A stretch of DNA of 64,000 nt from CALNZV01 sp942491115 (GTDB lineage: Bacteria > Desulfobacterota > Desulfobacteria > Desulfobacterales > UBA5852). Below are positions 8,053 to 14,482 of this stretch, piece after piece. Below the pieces are notes generated by a model that saw only the letters and a program-made list of their open reading frames with translations, was not told the origin of the DNA and did no database searches. The position numbers and the translations under genes were made by a program. Within the stretch, counting starts at the first letter, position 1, and the number at the start of each line of letters is the position of its first letter. The stretch covers positions 186,001-250,000 of the forward strand of contig CALNZV010000006.1 in NCBI GenBank assembly GCA_942491115.1, given 5' to 3'.

Positions 8053-8475
8053 ATGTCCATGTTTATTACCATCATTACAGGTGTAGTAGTTTTCGTTATA
8101 TCGCAATATTTTCTTAAAATTATTATTGATCCAATTGTATCTTTAAAGAAAACGCTTGGAAAAATTTCAGCTTTATTTTTACGCGAGCAACGGAAAATAA
8201 CAAGTGCAAGTGCAACAGTTGATATTCAGGAAAAAATATGGGCTTTAACTGCTTCGCTTATGGCTAAAAGTACAACTATCCCATTTTATAAAAGAATTTC
8301 TTTTTTTATTAATCTTCCATCGGAGAAATCGATCAACAATGCTTGCGAGTCATTGAATTGGATTGCCTACAATATCGTAAAATCAGAAAATGCTGACTTC
8401 GCTAAAATAAGTAAGCATATGAAAAAGATAGCAAGTGAACTCAATATTAAAATTGAGTACGTTCAATTGTCATAA
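8053..8475 (+). CDS. Membrane-anchored hypothetical cassette protein
   Basis: 140 residues. Residues 3-25 form one hydrophobic segment (FITIITGVVVFVISQYFLKI) followed by a conserved-looking IIDPIVSLKKTLGKIS stretch and a soluble, mostly helical C-terminus. This single-span architecture is common among small orphan proteins in integron cassettes and accessory islands; I know no function. The start is supported by AAAGGAAAGAG. The region is AT-rich. It is followed directly by attC-like site 6. Confidence 0.65.
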   Translation: MSMFITIITGVVVFVISQYFLKIIIDPIVSLKKTLGKISALFLREQRKITSASATVDIQEKIWALTASLMAKSTTIPFYKRISFFINLPSEKSINNACESLNWIAYNIVKSENADFAKISKHMKKIASELNIKIEYVQLS

Positions 8476-8598
8476 CCAAGCAGTTCAGTGGACATCCAGG
8501 GCCGGTGGATTTTTGAGAGTTCATTTGTAATTGGAATAATCCGTTTTATTAAAAAATCAGTGGAAGCCCTGGCTGCTCACTGACTGCCAAAGTTCAGT
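8470..8598 (+). repeat. attC-like recombination site 6
   Basis: TCATAAC overlaps the stop of the preceding gene. The arms CAGTTCAGTGGACATCCAGGGC and GCCCTGGCTGCTCACTGACTG (about 8572) pair with bulges across a 70-base loop, and GTTCAGT is a degenerate right core. VCR-like proportions (129 bp). Confidence 0.55.
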
Positions 8599-8776
8599 GG
8601 TGAAGATAATACTTTAGGCCACTAAATTAATTTGATGAGAATCAATAATATTTAAATGGTGAATTTGGTATTGAACACAGTACTATTTAGCTTGAAAAGC
8701 ATACTGAAAGCTGTAATTTGATGCTAATTGCGAATAGATATCAGACAATGTTATCACTATTTATTGAGGCAATTCA

Positions 8777-9601
8777 ATGACTTATACTACCAATGAAATC
8801 TTGTTTGCTTTTTCCCTTACGTTATTTGCAGGACTTGCAACAGGTGTTGGCAGTGCACTCGCCTTTTTTACGAAGCAGACAAACACCCGTTTTTTAACCG
8901 CTTCGCTAGGATTTTCAGCGGGGGTGATGATTTATGTTTCAATGGTCGAAATTTTTGTCAAAGGGAGGGACGCCCTGGAGTCAGTCGCCGGGCCGTCTCT
9001 GGGCTATCTATATGCAACACTTGCATTTTTTAGCGGTATTTTAATTATCGCAATTATCGACAAACTCGTCCCATCTTTTGAGAACCCTCATGAAGTCCGT
9101 GATTCAAGCGAGATGACGCCAGTTGATGCTGCAGAATCAAAAAAACGAAAAAACCTGCACAGAATGGGAATGTTTTCTGCCCTGGCAATTGCCATACATA
9201 ACTTTCCGGAAGGCTTGGCAACTTTTGTCGGTGGTTTACAAGACCCAGCACTTGGTATTAGTATTGCTGTTGCTATTGCCATCCACAACATACCGGAAGG
9301 AATTGCTGTTTCAGTCCCCCTTTATTTTGCAACAGGTAGCAGAAAAAAGGCATTTTTCTACTCCTTTTTATCGGGACTCTCGGAGCCGGTAGGTGCAATG
9401 ATTGGCTATTTTCTATTGCTCCAGCATTTCAACGACTTTATCTTTGGGCTTCTGTTTGCGGTTGTCGCTGGCATCATGGTTTTTATATCATTAGATGAAC
9501 TCCTGCCAACAGCAGAAAAATATGGTGAGCATCATGTTGCAATGTATGGCGTTGTTGCCGGTATGGCTGTTATGGCAATAAGCTTGGTACTTTTTGTTTA
9601 A
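8777..9601 (+). CDS. zupT: ZIP family zinc transporter (ZupT-like)
   Basis: 274 residues, about eight membrane segments. The two metal-site motifs of ZIP helices IV and V are present: H141-N-F-P-E145 and H170-N-I-P-E174. A His-containing charged loop lies between about 100 and 130, and SEPVGAMIGY follows. ZupT imports Zn2+ and other divalent cations into the cytoplasm. The gene lies between attC-like sites 6 and 7, so it may be a mobile cassette, which would be unusual for a metal importer. AT-rich base use differs from the core genes further right. The start codon ATG follows GAGGCAATTC. Confidence 0.9.
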   Translation: MTYTTNEILFAFSLTLFAGLATGVGSALAFFTKQTNTRFLTASLGFSAGVMIYVSMVEIFVKGRDALESVAGPSLGYLYATLAFFSGILIIAIIDKLVPSFENPHEVRDSSEMTPVDAAESKKRKNLHRMGMFSALAIAIHNFPEGLATFVGGLQDPALGISIAVAIAIHNIPEGIAVSVPLYFATGSRKKAFFYSFLSGLSEPVGAMIGYFLLLQHFNDFIFGLLFAVVAGIMVFISLDELLPTAEKYGEHHVAMYGVVAGMAVMAISLVLFV

Positions 9602-9784
9602 GATTTCATTAAGAGCTTTTTAGATTCTCAGATTACTAAGCCTGACGAGGAGTCAGGTATCGCGAACCAATTAATGTCACGGATAAACAGAGAAACAGCG
9701 AAACGTTAAACCATTCATATGACAAGAGTGAACTTTTAATTTTGAGGCAAACACGGGTAATCCCAAAAAAAAACGTCAAAAATC

Positions 9785-9868
9785 ACCGAACAAGCACATT
9801 CACCAGACCAGGAGAGGCACTTTTGTTTTTCTGGTCATTCAGTGGCTGGCTGGTGATGTAAACGATGG
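9785..9868 (+). repeat. attC-like recombination site 7
   Basis: ACCGAAC starts the site. The left arm ACATTCACCAGACCAG pairs with CTGGCTGGTGATGT if two left-arm bases stay unpaired, exactly the extrahelical-base pattern integrases use on folded attC. The right core (near AACGATG) is degenerate. It closes the zupT cassette. Confidence 0.6.
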
Positions 9869-10338
9869 CAAGAAAGAGCACAAAATCCTGGTTATTCTGG
9901 ATAGTTGTAACTTGTAGCGGCCTATCGATATGTGCGACCTCAATGTATATGCTAAGCATTCGTCTTTGATATGAGCGAGACTTTAAAGAACTCGAGGGAA
10001 AGCTAGTCGCCGTTAACGAATACCCAGACGATCGGGGCTTTTGGCGCTCCCCACATTTTACTTTCAGATCAAATTCCGGCGAACTAATTGAATTCAAATC
10101 TGGGTTAGGCCATGTCTGGCTCAATTACAGCGTGCTCGACGACGTTACAATTCTCTACGATCCGCACAGCAAAGCGGCGGTTATGGCCGGATTTGAGGAA
10201 TTGTACGTACCAGTGCTATTTCTCGCACTCGCTGGGGTAGTAATTTAGGGAGTCTTTGTATTATTTCCGTTGTTAATATATCGATACATATACTCACGTA
10301 ACGGTTCTCAAAAAGAGAGCAATGGAGTCGAAAGGTAA
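9865..10338 (+). pseudogene. Decayed DUF3592-like membrane protein gene
   Basis: Frame 1 from ATG 9865 reads MARKSTKSWLFWIVVTCSG through a membrane segment, then ELEGKLVAVNEYPD, the soluble beta domain (SPHFTFRSNSGELIEFKSG, YSVLDDVTILYDPHSKAAV), and a second membrane segment (LYVPVLFLALAGVVI). It is interrupted by TGA at 9967-9969 and TAG at 10246-10248. Two membrane helices around an exposed beta domain with 'V-x-V-x-Y-x-P' near the end is the DUF3592 plan. Two stops in one short gene argue for decay rather than error. It sits between attC-like sites 7 and 8 as an old cassette. Confidence 0.65.
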
Positions 10339-10391
10339 CAAAGCGTTTGAGCTGACTCACTTCGTTCGCAGTTCAACTTTACATTATGAAA
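10333..10391 (+). repeat. attC-like recombination site 8
   Basis: AGGTAAC, AAGCGTTTGAGCTGACTC, a short loop, CAGTTCAACTTTAC and ATTATGA form a site nearly identical in plan to site 2; the right core has ATT for GTT. It contains the stop of the preceding pseudogene. Confidence 0.62.
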
Positions 10392-10403
10392 ACGGGGCAA
10401 GGG

Positions 10404-10844
10404 ATGTCTGAGCGACGATTGAGTAGAAGAAGGCTCGTATTACTGATGGGGAATTTTATCGCTTTCCCATTGCTCTCGATGCCTGCCTATGGGTTTATTC
10501 AACACATGGACTTGCGTGGATACTACAAATTCACGATCATCGGTTGGGTCGGCCTGATTCTAACAGCCATTTTTATCTGGCCCATGGCCACTCGTCGCTC
10601 AGGCCTGCGCAGCTATGTGCATCTGCTGATCGCGGCATATGCCACTTGTGTCGTCGCTTGGGTCGCAGGTGTACACAAGTTGATTATTCCTATTACCGAT
10701 CTCCAGCACGCTTGGCGTGCAACGATCTTCGCGTTGCTAATGGGAGGTCTTGTGACAACTTGTTATTGGATTCCTGCATCGCTCTTGAACTTAATCGTCT
10801 TGCGACATTGCGATAATCGCCGGCGTGATTTGCCAGGGACATGA
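10404..10844 (+). CDS. Hypothetical four-helix membrane protein
   Basis: About 146 residues with four hydrophobic segments: LLMGNFIAFPLLSMPAYGFI, FTIIGWVGLILTAIFIWPM, LLIAAYATCVVAWVAGVH, and IFALLMGGLVTTCYWIPAS. Basic ends (RRLSRRR and NRRRDL) suggest both termini are cytoplasmic. No family recognised. An ATG at 10386 is in frame but lies in the attC core, so MSERR at 10404 is preferred. It is bounded by attC-like sites 8 and 9 and all cassette genes share its orientation. Confidence 0.6.
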   Translation: MSERRLSRRRLVLLMGNFIAFPLLSMPAYGFIQHMDLRGYYKFTIIGWVGLILTAIFIWPMATRRSGLRSYVHLLIAAYATCVVAWVAGVHKLIIPITDLQHAWRATIFALLMGGLVTTCYWIPASLLNLIVLRHCDNRRRDLPGT

Positions 10845-10855
10845 ACACCGTTACA

Positions 10856-10921
10856 CCACTTACGGCTTCAGGCGACCCGACGCCGATGCATGGCTTCTGA
10901 CGCCTGAGCCAAACGTTGGCA
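10856..10921 (+). repeat. attC-like recombination site 9
   Basis: GGCTTCAGGCG (10864) pairs with CGCCTGAGCC (10901) leaving a single T unpaired, the extrahelical base typical of attC. The right core is GTTGGCA (10915-10921). The left core is degenerate (CACTTAC). Confidence 0.65.
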
Positions 10922-10948
10922 ACAGAATCATTTTAAGGAGAGACACCG

Positions 10949-12136
10949 ATGGGGTTTGCGGAAACGAAACTGAAATCCCTGGCTTTGAGTAATGGCGCTG
11001 ATTTGGTTGGTATAACCACAAGGCATGTTCTTTCAGACGGGCCACCCTCCGCCGATCCATGCTACCTATTGCCATCTGCAAATTCGGTTATTTCCTTTGC
11101 GGTCTCGCTGGATAGGGATATCGCAATAGATTTTATCGGCAAAAACAAGTGGCGACCTCACTGCGACAACCGAAAAGCCATTGCGCAGAAGCTATATAGA
11201 ATCGGCGATGCACTTGTCGGACAACTTCAATCGGAAGGCTACGAATCCGTCAATGTAGATCTCAACAACAACTATCGACCTGAGAAGGCCGCTGCCGATA
11301 TGACCGAGATGACTGAGTTCCATCCAGATTTTTCTCACCGTTACGGAGCCCTTGCAGCAGGAATTGGGCGTTTAGGCTGGAGCGGTAATTTGCTGACCAG
11401 AGAACACGGTGCGCTAGTTGAGCTCGGGAGTGTTTTGACGTCTGCTACTTTAACGCCTGACACACCCATTCCAGACAAAGAACATCCCTGTGACAGATGC
11501 AAAATGTGCAGTTTGGTGTGCCCTGTAGGAATGATTCACCCCAAGGCATCGACCCAGGTCACAGTAGCTGGCGTTACTGAAGCCATATCCCGCAAGAGGC
11601 CCAATACCTGTTGCTGGATCGGCTGCACCGGATATGAGGGATTAGCTGCTTCCAAGACTTGGTCGAACTGGAGTCCCTACCGTCTCGGTCGACCGATGCC
11701 CGAAGATAAGCAGGGGCTTGATGCGCTGTGTATCAGTCTGCAGAAGGCCGACCCCCAGATGCAGGCCGCCGACAACTACTTTTCCGACTATCGACAAGCA
11801 GTCTTCGATCCTGACTGGTTCTACTATACGGTATGCGGCTTCTGTCGCAGTGTCTGTGCACCCCGCCGGGAAGAACGGCTTGCCAACCGAAAGCGTATTA
11901 CCGATTCAGGCACCGTTGCCCTAAAGCTGGACGGCTCCCACCAAGTGACCGACAAGACCGCCGTAGAATTGCAAACCCCATTCGGCCTGCGCGTTGTTGT
12001 GCCCTGGGAGGAACTTTCAAAAGGAAGGGCAAAGACCCGGGAATGGCCAGGTCAATTCCCGCTGGATCGAGAGGTAATAAAATACCTTTGCCAACAGGTT
12101 AATTCAGCGGACGCAAAGGCCTGCTCCGCTGATTAA
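10949..12136 (+). CDS. QueG-like 4Fe-4S protein
   Basis: 395 residues. A 4Fe-4S motif C181-x2-C184-x2-C187-x3-CP (CDRCKMCSLVCPVG) and a second Cys set C296-x2-C299-x3-C303 (CGFCRSVCAP) resemble the layout of epoxyqueuosine reductase (QueG) and related cobalamin-dependent reductases, as does ALAAGIGRLGWSGNLL before them. True QueG has a C-terminal HEAT domain that I do not see, so the substrate may differ. TTAAGGAGAG is a strong ribosome site. The last codons (VNSADAKACSAD) are encoded by attC-like site 10, so the protein's tail was created by cassette formation. Confidence 0.7.
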   Translation: MGFAETKLKSLALSNGADLVGITTRHVLSDGPPSADPCYLLPSANSVISFAVSLDRDIAIDFIGKNKWRPHCDNRKAIAQKLYRIGDALVGQLQSEGYESVNVDLNNNYRPEKAAADMTEMTEFHPDFSHRYGALAAGIGRLGWSGNLLTREHGALVELGSVLTSATLTPDTPIPDKEHPCDRCKMCSLVCPVGMIHPKASTQVTVAGVTEAISRKRPNTCCWIGCTGYEGLAASKTWSNWSPYRLGRPMPEDKQGLDALCISLQKADPQMQAADNYFSDYRQAVFDPDWFYYTVCGFCRSVCAPRREERLANRKRITDSGTVALKLDGSHQVTDKTAVELQTPFGLRVVVPWEELSKGRAKTREWPGQFPLDREVIKYLCQQVNSADAKACSAD

Positions 12137-12147
12137 CGCCGTTCATC
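12089..12147 (+). repeat. attC-like recombination site 10
   Basis: TTAATTCAGCGGACGC pairs with GCTCCGCTGATTAACG leaving one T unpaired. The cores are TGCCAAC and GTTCATC. The right core is also the first bases of a 195-bp direct repeat found again at 20471. It overlaps the end of the QueG-like gene. Confidence 0.62.
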
Positions 12148-12335
12148 CAGATTCGCATTGTGTCCGAAACTGTGAACAAATGAGTGTCGTTCTATTGAAA
12201 ATTACAGATATTCGGTGACATCCAGCCCTTAAACAGAAGCAAAGAAAAGCCGTTTCATATCGTCATCTTACCTCACTCAAATACAAATTCAGCTGTTCGT
12301 TATCATAACATTTTCATGGATTCGACTCCCGCCGC
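12141..12335 (+). repeat. 195-bp direct repeat, copy 1
   Basis: The sequence from GTTCATCCAGATTCGCATTG to CTCCCGCCGC recurs at 20471-20664. The last ~105 bases are identical; differences cluster between about positions 43 and 95 of the repeat. No ORF inside. The left edge coincides with the G/TT exchange point of attC-like site 10 and the right edge with tmRNA-like sequence. The copies are in direct orientation, 8.1 kb apart, around the signalling gene block. Confidence 0.9.
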
Positions 12336-12343
12336 CTCCACCA
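12321..12343 (+). other. tmRNA (ssrA) 3'-end fragment, probable att core
   Basis: TTCGACTCCCGCCGCCTCC followed by ACCA is the 3' T-loop, T-stem and acceptor end of a bacterial tmRNA including the CCA. The matching 5' half of the T-stem (GCGGG) is not present, so this is only a fragment. The 3' end of ssrA is a classic integration site for tyrosine-recombinase islands, so this probably marks an old attachment site. Copy 2 near 20652 keeps the sequence only as far as CCCGCCGC. Confidence 0.6.
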
Positions 12344-12433
12344 ATCGAAACACGAGTAGGCAATGAAAAGGGGTAGCGTCAAGAATATTTCGCGTTTCCC
12401 AGTGCGGTGGCCAGTCGGTTAAGCGACGGCTTC

Positions 12434-12595
12434 TTATTTTTGCATTTCCTTGATCAAATTCATGTTGAGATAGCGTTTCATGCCATAGCGGGTTGCAGCG
12501 ATGTGGCGAAGGCGAGCAAATCGGTCCCGCGAGGTGAGGCCATAGCAAGGGGAAAGGACTTTCAACTCAAACGAAGTTGAAAAGTAAGTAGCCAT
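12434..12595 (-). CDS. 53-residue basic hypothetical protein
   Basis: A short minus-strand frame with AGGGGGCAG just upstream of ATG encodes MATYFSTSFELKVLSPCYGL, then TSRDRFARLRHIAATRYGMK and RYLNMNLIKEMQK. It is basic and helical at the end. I do not recognise it; it could be a real small protein or the tail of a lost gene. It lies alone between the direct repeat and the regulator gene. Confidence 0.35.
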   Translation of the reverse strand: MATYFSTSFELKVLSPCYGLTSRDRFARLRHIAATRYGMKRYLNMNLIKEMQK

Positions 12596-12820
12596 CTGCC
12601 CCCTGGGCGAAGCGTCGCCGCGGCCCTGCCGGCATCATCAGGGTTGGTGCTATCAGGAAATGAAATTAATCATGATTTCAGACAGTCACCGTTACGCGAA
12701 CGGTTGATGTTGTCATTAGCTAATGCAATTTTTGTGGTCTTTCCTTTCTAAGAAGGTATACGATAAGTTGTCAGGTTATAAATACGCAGACGAACACGGC
12801 AAGGATGATGGAGGATACCA
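12596..12820. promoter_or_regulatory. Leader of the signalling block
   Basis: A 225-base leader upstream of the regulator. It contains the perfect palindrome CATTAGCTAATG (about 12715-12726). A TTAGCTAA core recurs upstream of the sigma-54 promoter of the next gene (about 14347-14354), so both could be sites for the same regulator. No clear sigma-54 or sigma-70 promoter stands out. GATGGAGGA precedes the TTG start at 12821. Confidence 0.3.
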
Positions 12821-14251
12821 TTGGACAGGATATTGGTGGTAGATGCTGATCTTGAGACGCGAGGCCAACTAGAGCGCCTGCTGATCGACTCCGGCCATCG
12901 CGTCGTTATGGCGGAAGCGGGTGAAAAGGTGCTTGAAATGGTCGGCCGCGCGCCCCTTGACCTGATCATCATGGAAGCCCGCCTGCCCGGTCTCAGCGGG
13001 TTGGGAACGCTGGAAAAACTGCGTGAAACCCATCCAAGACTGCCGGTCATCCTGCAGGCCGATACCGCTACGACGGAAGATGTCATCAAAGCCTCGAAAC
13101 TAGGCGCGTTCGAGTATCTCCTGAAACCCGTAAGCGACAAGGAATGGTTGCGCCTGGTGGGTGCGGCGTTAGAGACCGGCCACTTTACGCGCCATTCGGT
13201 CACCATCTCCCAGGACATCGGCGAGGTCGGCGGCGACAATCTTCTCGGGCGGTCCCAGCCCATGCAGGAGATCTACAAGGCCATCGGCCGTGTGGCGCCG
13301 ACCGATGCCACTGTATTAATCCGCGGTGGGTCGGGGACGGGAAAGGAACTGGTCGCCCGCGCCGTTTATCAGCACTCCAGAAGAGTGAAAAGGCCTTTTG
13401 TGGTCGTCAATTGCGTGGCGATTCCGGAGAATCTGTTGGAGAGTGAGCTGTTCGGCTATGAGAAGGGCGCCTTCACCGGTGCGGATAGACAACGGATCGG
13501 TAAGATCGAATACGCCGATACGGGAACCGTCTTTTTGGATGAGATTGGTGACATTCCATTGGGCATTCAGGCCAAATTGCTGCGGCTTCTCCAGGAAAAA
13601 ACCATCGACCGGATCGGGGGCAGAAAGCCCATCCCAACGGATGTCCGGATCATCGCTGCCACCAACGCCGACCTGGAGGACAAAATAGAGGAGGGCCTCT
13701 TCCGGGAGGATCTCTATTACCGCATCAATGTCGTGACCCTGACCTTGCCGCCCCTCAAACAGCGTCCTGAAGACATCCCGCTGCTGGCGGACTATTTCAT
13801 GGCCAAGTTCTCCCAAAACTTGGATGTCAGAAACCCCGGGATTTTGCCGGAAGCCAAAGATATCCTGGGAAACTACGAATGGCCCGGCAATGTGAGAGAA
13901 CTGGCAAACACCATGGAAAAGTGCCTTATCTTTAGCAGAGGCCGGCCTGTCGGCCAGGAGGACGTCTCCCATCTGCTCTCCGATGGGAAGGAGACTCCGT
14001 TGGTGGCGCCGGAGGATTTCGATGAACATCTCAACAAGTGGATTCAGGAGCATCTGGGCAGCGGGCAGAGCAGTCTGCTGACCGTGTTGACCGATCATGT
14101 GGCCAAGCGGGTCATTGCCGAGGCGCTGGCCGCCTGCAACGATAACCGAAGTCAGGCCGCCAAACGTCTGGGGATTTCCCGCCCGACCTTGCTGTATCGG
14201 CTAGCCAAATACGGGCTCGATACCACTCCGGAGGGAAAAACTGATAAATAA
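12821..14251 (+). CDS. NtrC-family sigma-54 activator with degenerate receiver
   Basis: 476 residues: receiver (1-115), AAA+ sigma-54 interaction domain (about 140-370; Walker A GGSGTGKE, GAFTGA at 216-221) and a Fis-type helix-turn-helix at the end (NRSQAAKRLGISRPTLLYRL). In the receiver the phospho-acceptor Asp is replaced by Glu52 (LIIMEARLPG) and the conserved Thr/Ser position is Ala80, while Lys102 is kept. Such a receiver cannot be phosphorylated normally and may be constitutively active, since Glu can mimic phospho-Asp. It begins with TTG after a good GGAGG. A consensus sigma-54 promoter lies immediately downstream, the likely target. Confidence 0.9.
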   Translation: MDRILVVDADLETRGQLERLLIDSGHRVVMAEAGEKVLEMVGRAPLDLIIMEARLPGLSGLGTLEKLRETHPRLPVILQADTATTEDVIKASKLGAFEYLLKPVSDKEWLRLVGAALETGHFTRHSVTISQDIGEVGGDNLLGRSQPMQEIYKAIGRVAPTDATVLIRGGSGTGKELVARAVYQHSRRVKRPFVVVNCVAIPENLLESELFGYEKGAFTGADRQRIGKIEYADTGTVFLDEIGDIPLGIQAKLLRLLQEKTIDRIGGRKPIPTDVRIIAATNADLEDKIEEGLFREDLYYRINVVTLTLPPLKQRPEDIPLLADYFMAKFSQNLDVRNPGILPEAKDILGNYEWPGNVRELANTMEKCLIFSRGRPVGQEDVSHLLSDGKETPLVAPEDFDEHLNKWIQEHLGSGQSSLLTVLTDHVAKRVIAEALAACNDNRSQAAKRLGISRPTLLYRLAKYGLDTTPEGKTDK

Positions 14252-14387
14252 TTATTTAACGCTGTAAAAATTTTTGACACCATTTCTTCCTGTCCACCGT
14301 TTCCCGTCCAACCCATATCCAGAGACAATCATTTCCAATCATTATAGTTAGCTAAGCCCTTAATGCCGATGGCTCATCAGCTGGTCA

Positions 14388-14403
14388 TGGCACGAAGGTT
14401 GCT
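14388..14403 (+). promoter_or_regulatory. Sigma-54 promoter, consensus match
   Basis: TGGCACGAAGGTTGCT matches the -24/-12 consensus (TGGCACG-N4-TTGCW) completely, with GG at 14389-14390 and GC at 14401-14402. Transcription should start near 14415. This excludes the upstream ATG at 14363 as the kinase start and supports 14483. It lies right behind a sigma-54 activator gene and would drive the kinase-receiver-transporter operon. Confidence 0.85.
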
Positions 14404-14482
14404 CAGGGCATGTGTTCCTGTGGATTTTCAATATCCATCCGGCGGTGAAGGGATTTTCCAACGGCAGAACCAAGGTGTGCCC

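Noticed and set aside
9641..9657. CCTGAC-GAGGA-GTCAGG hairpin after zupT as terminator
   Set aside because: A perfect six-pair stem but no following U-tract; too weak to call.
9783..10124. 113-codon minus-strand ORF
   Set aside because: It is the antisense of a recognisable DUF3592-like pseudogene on the plus strand, with no ribosome site.
13316..14098. 260-codon minus-strand ORF
   Set aside because: Shadow of the sigma-54 activator gene, which has all domain motifs on the plus strand.
14363..14482. N-terminal extension of the sensor kinase from ATG 14363
   Set aside because: It spans the sigma-54 promoter; the transcript would start downstream of this codon.
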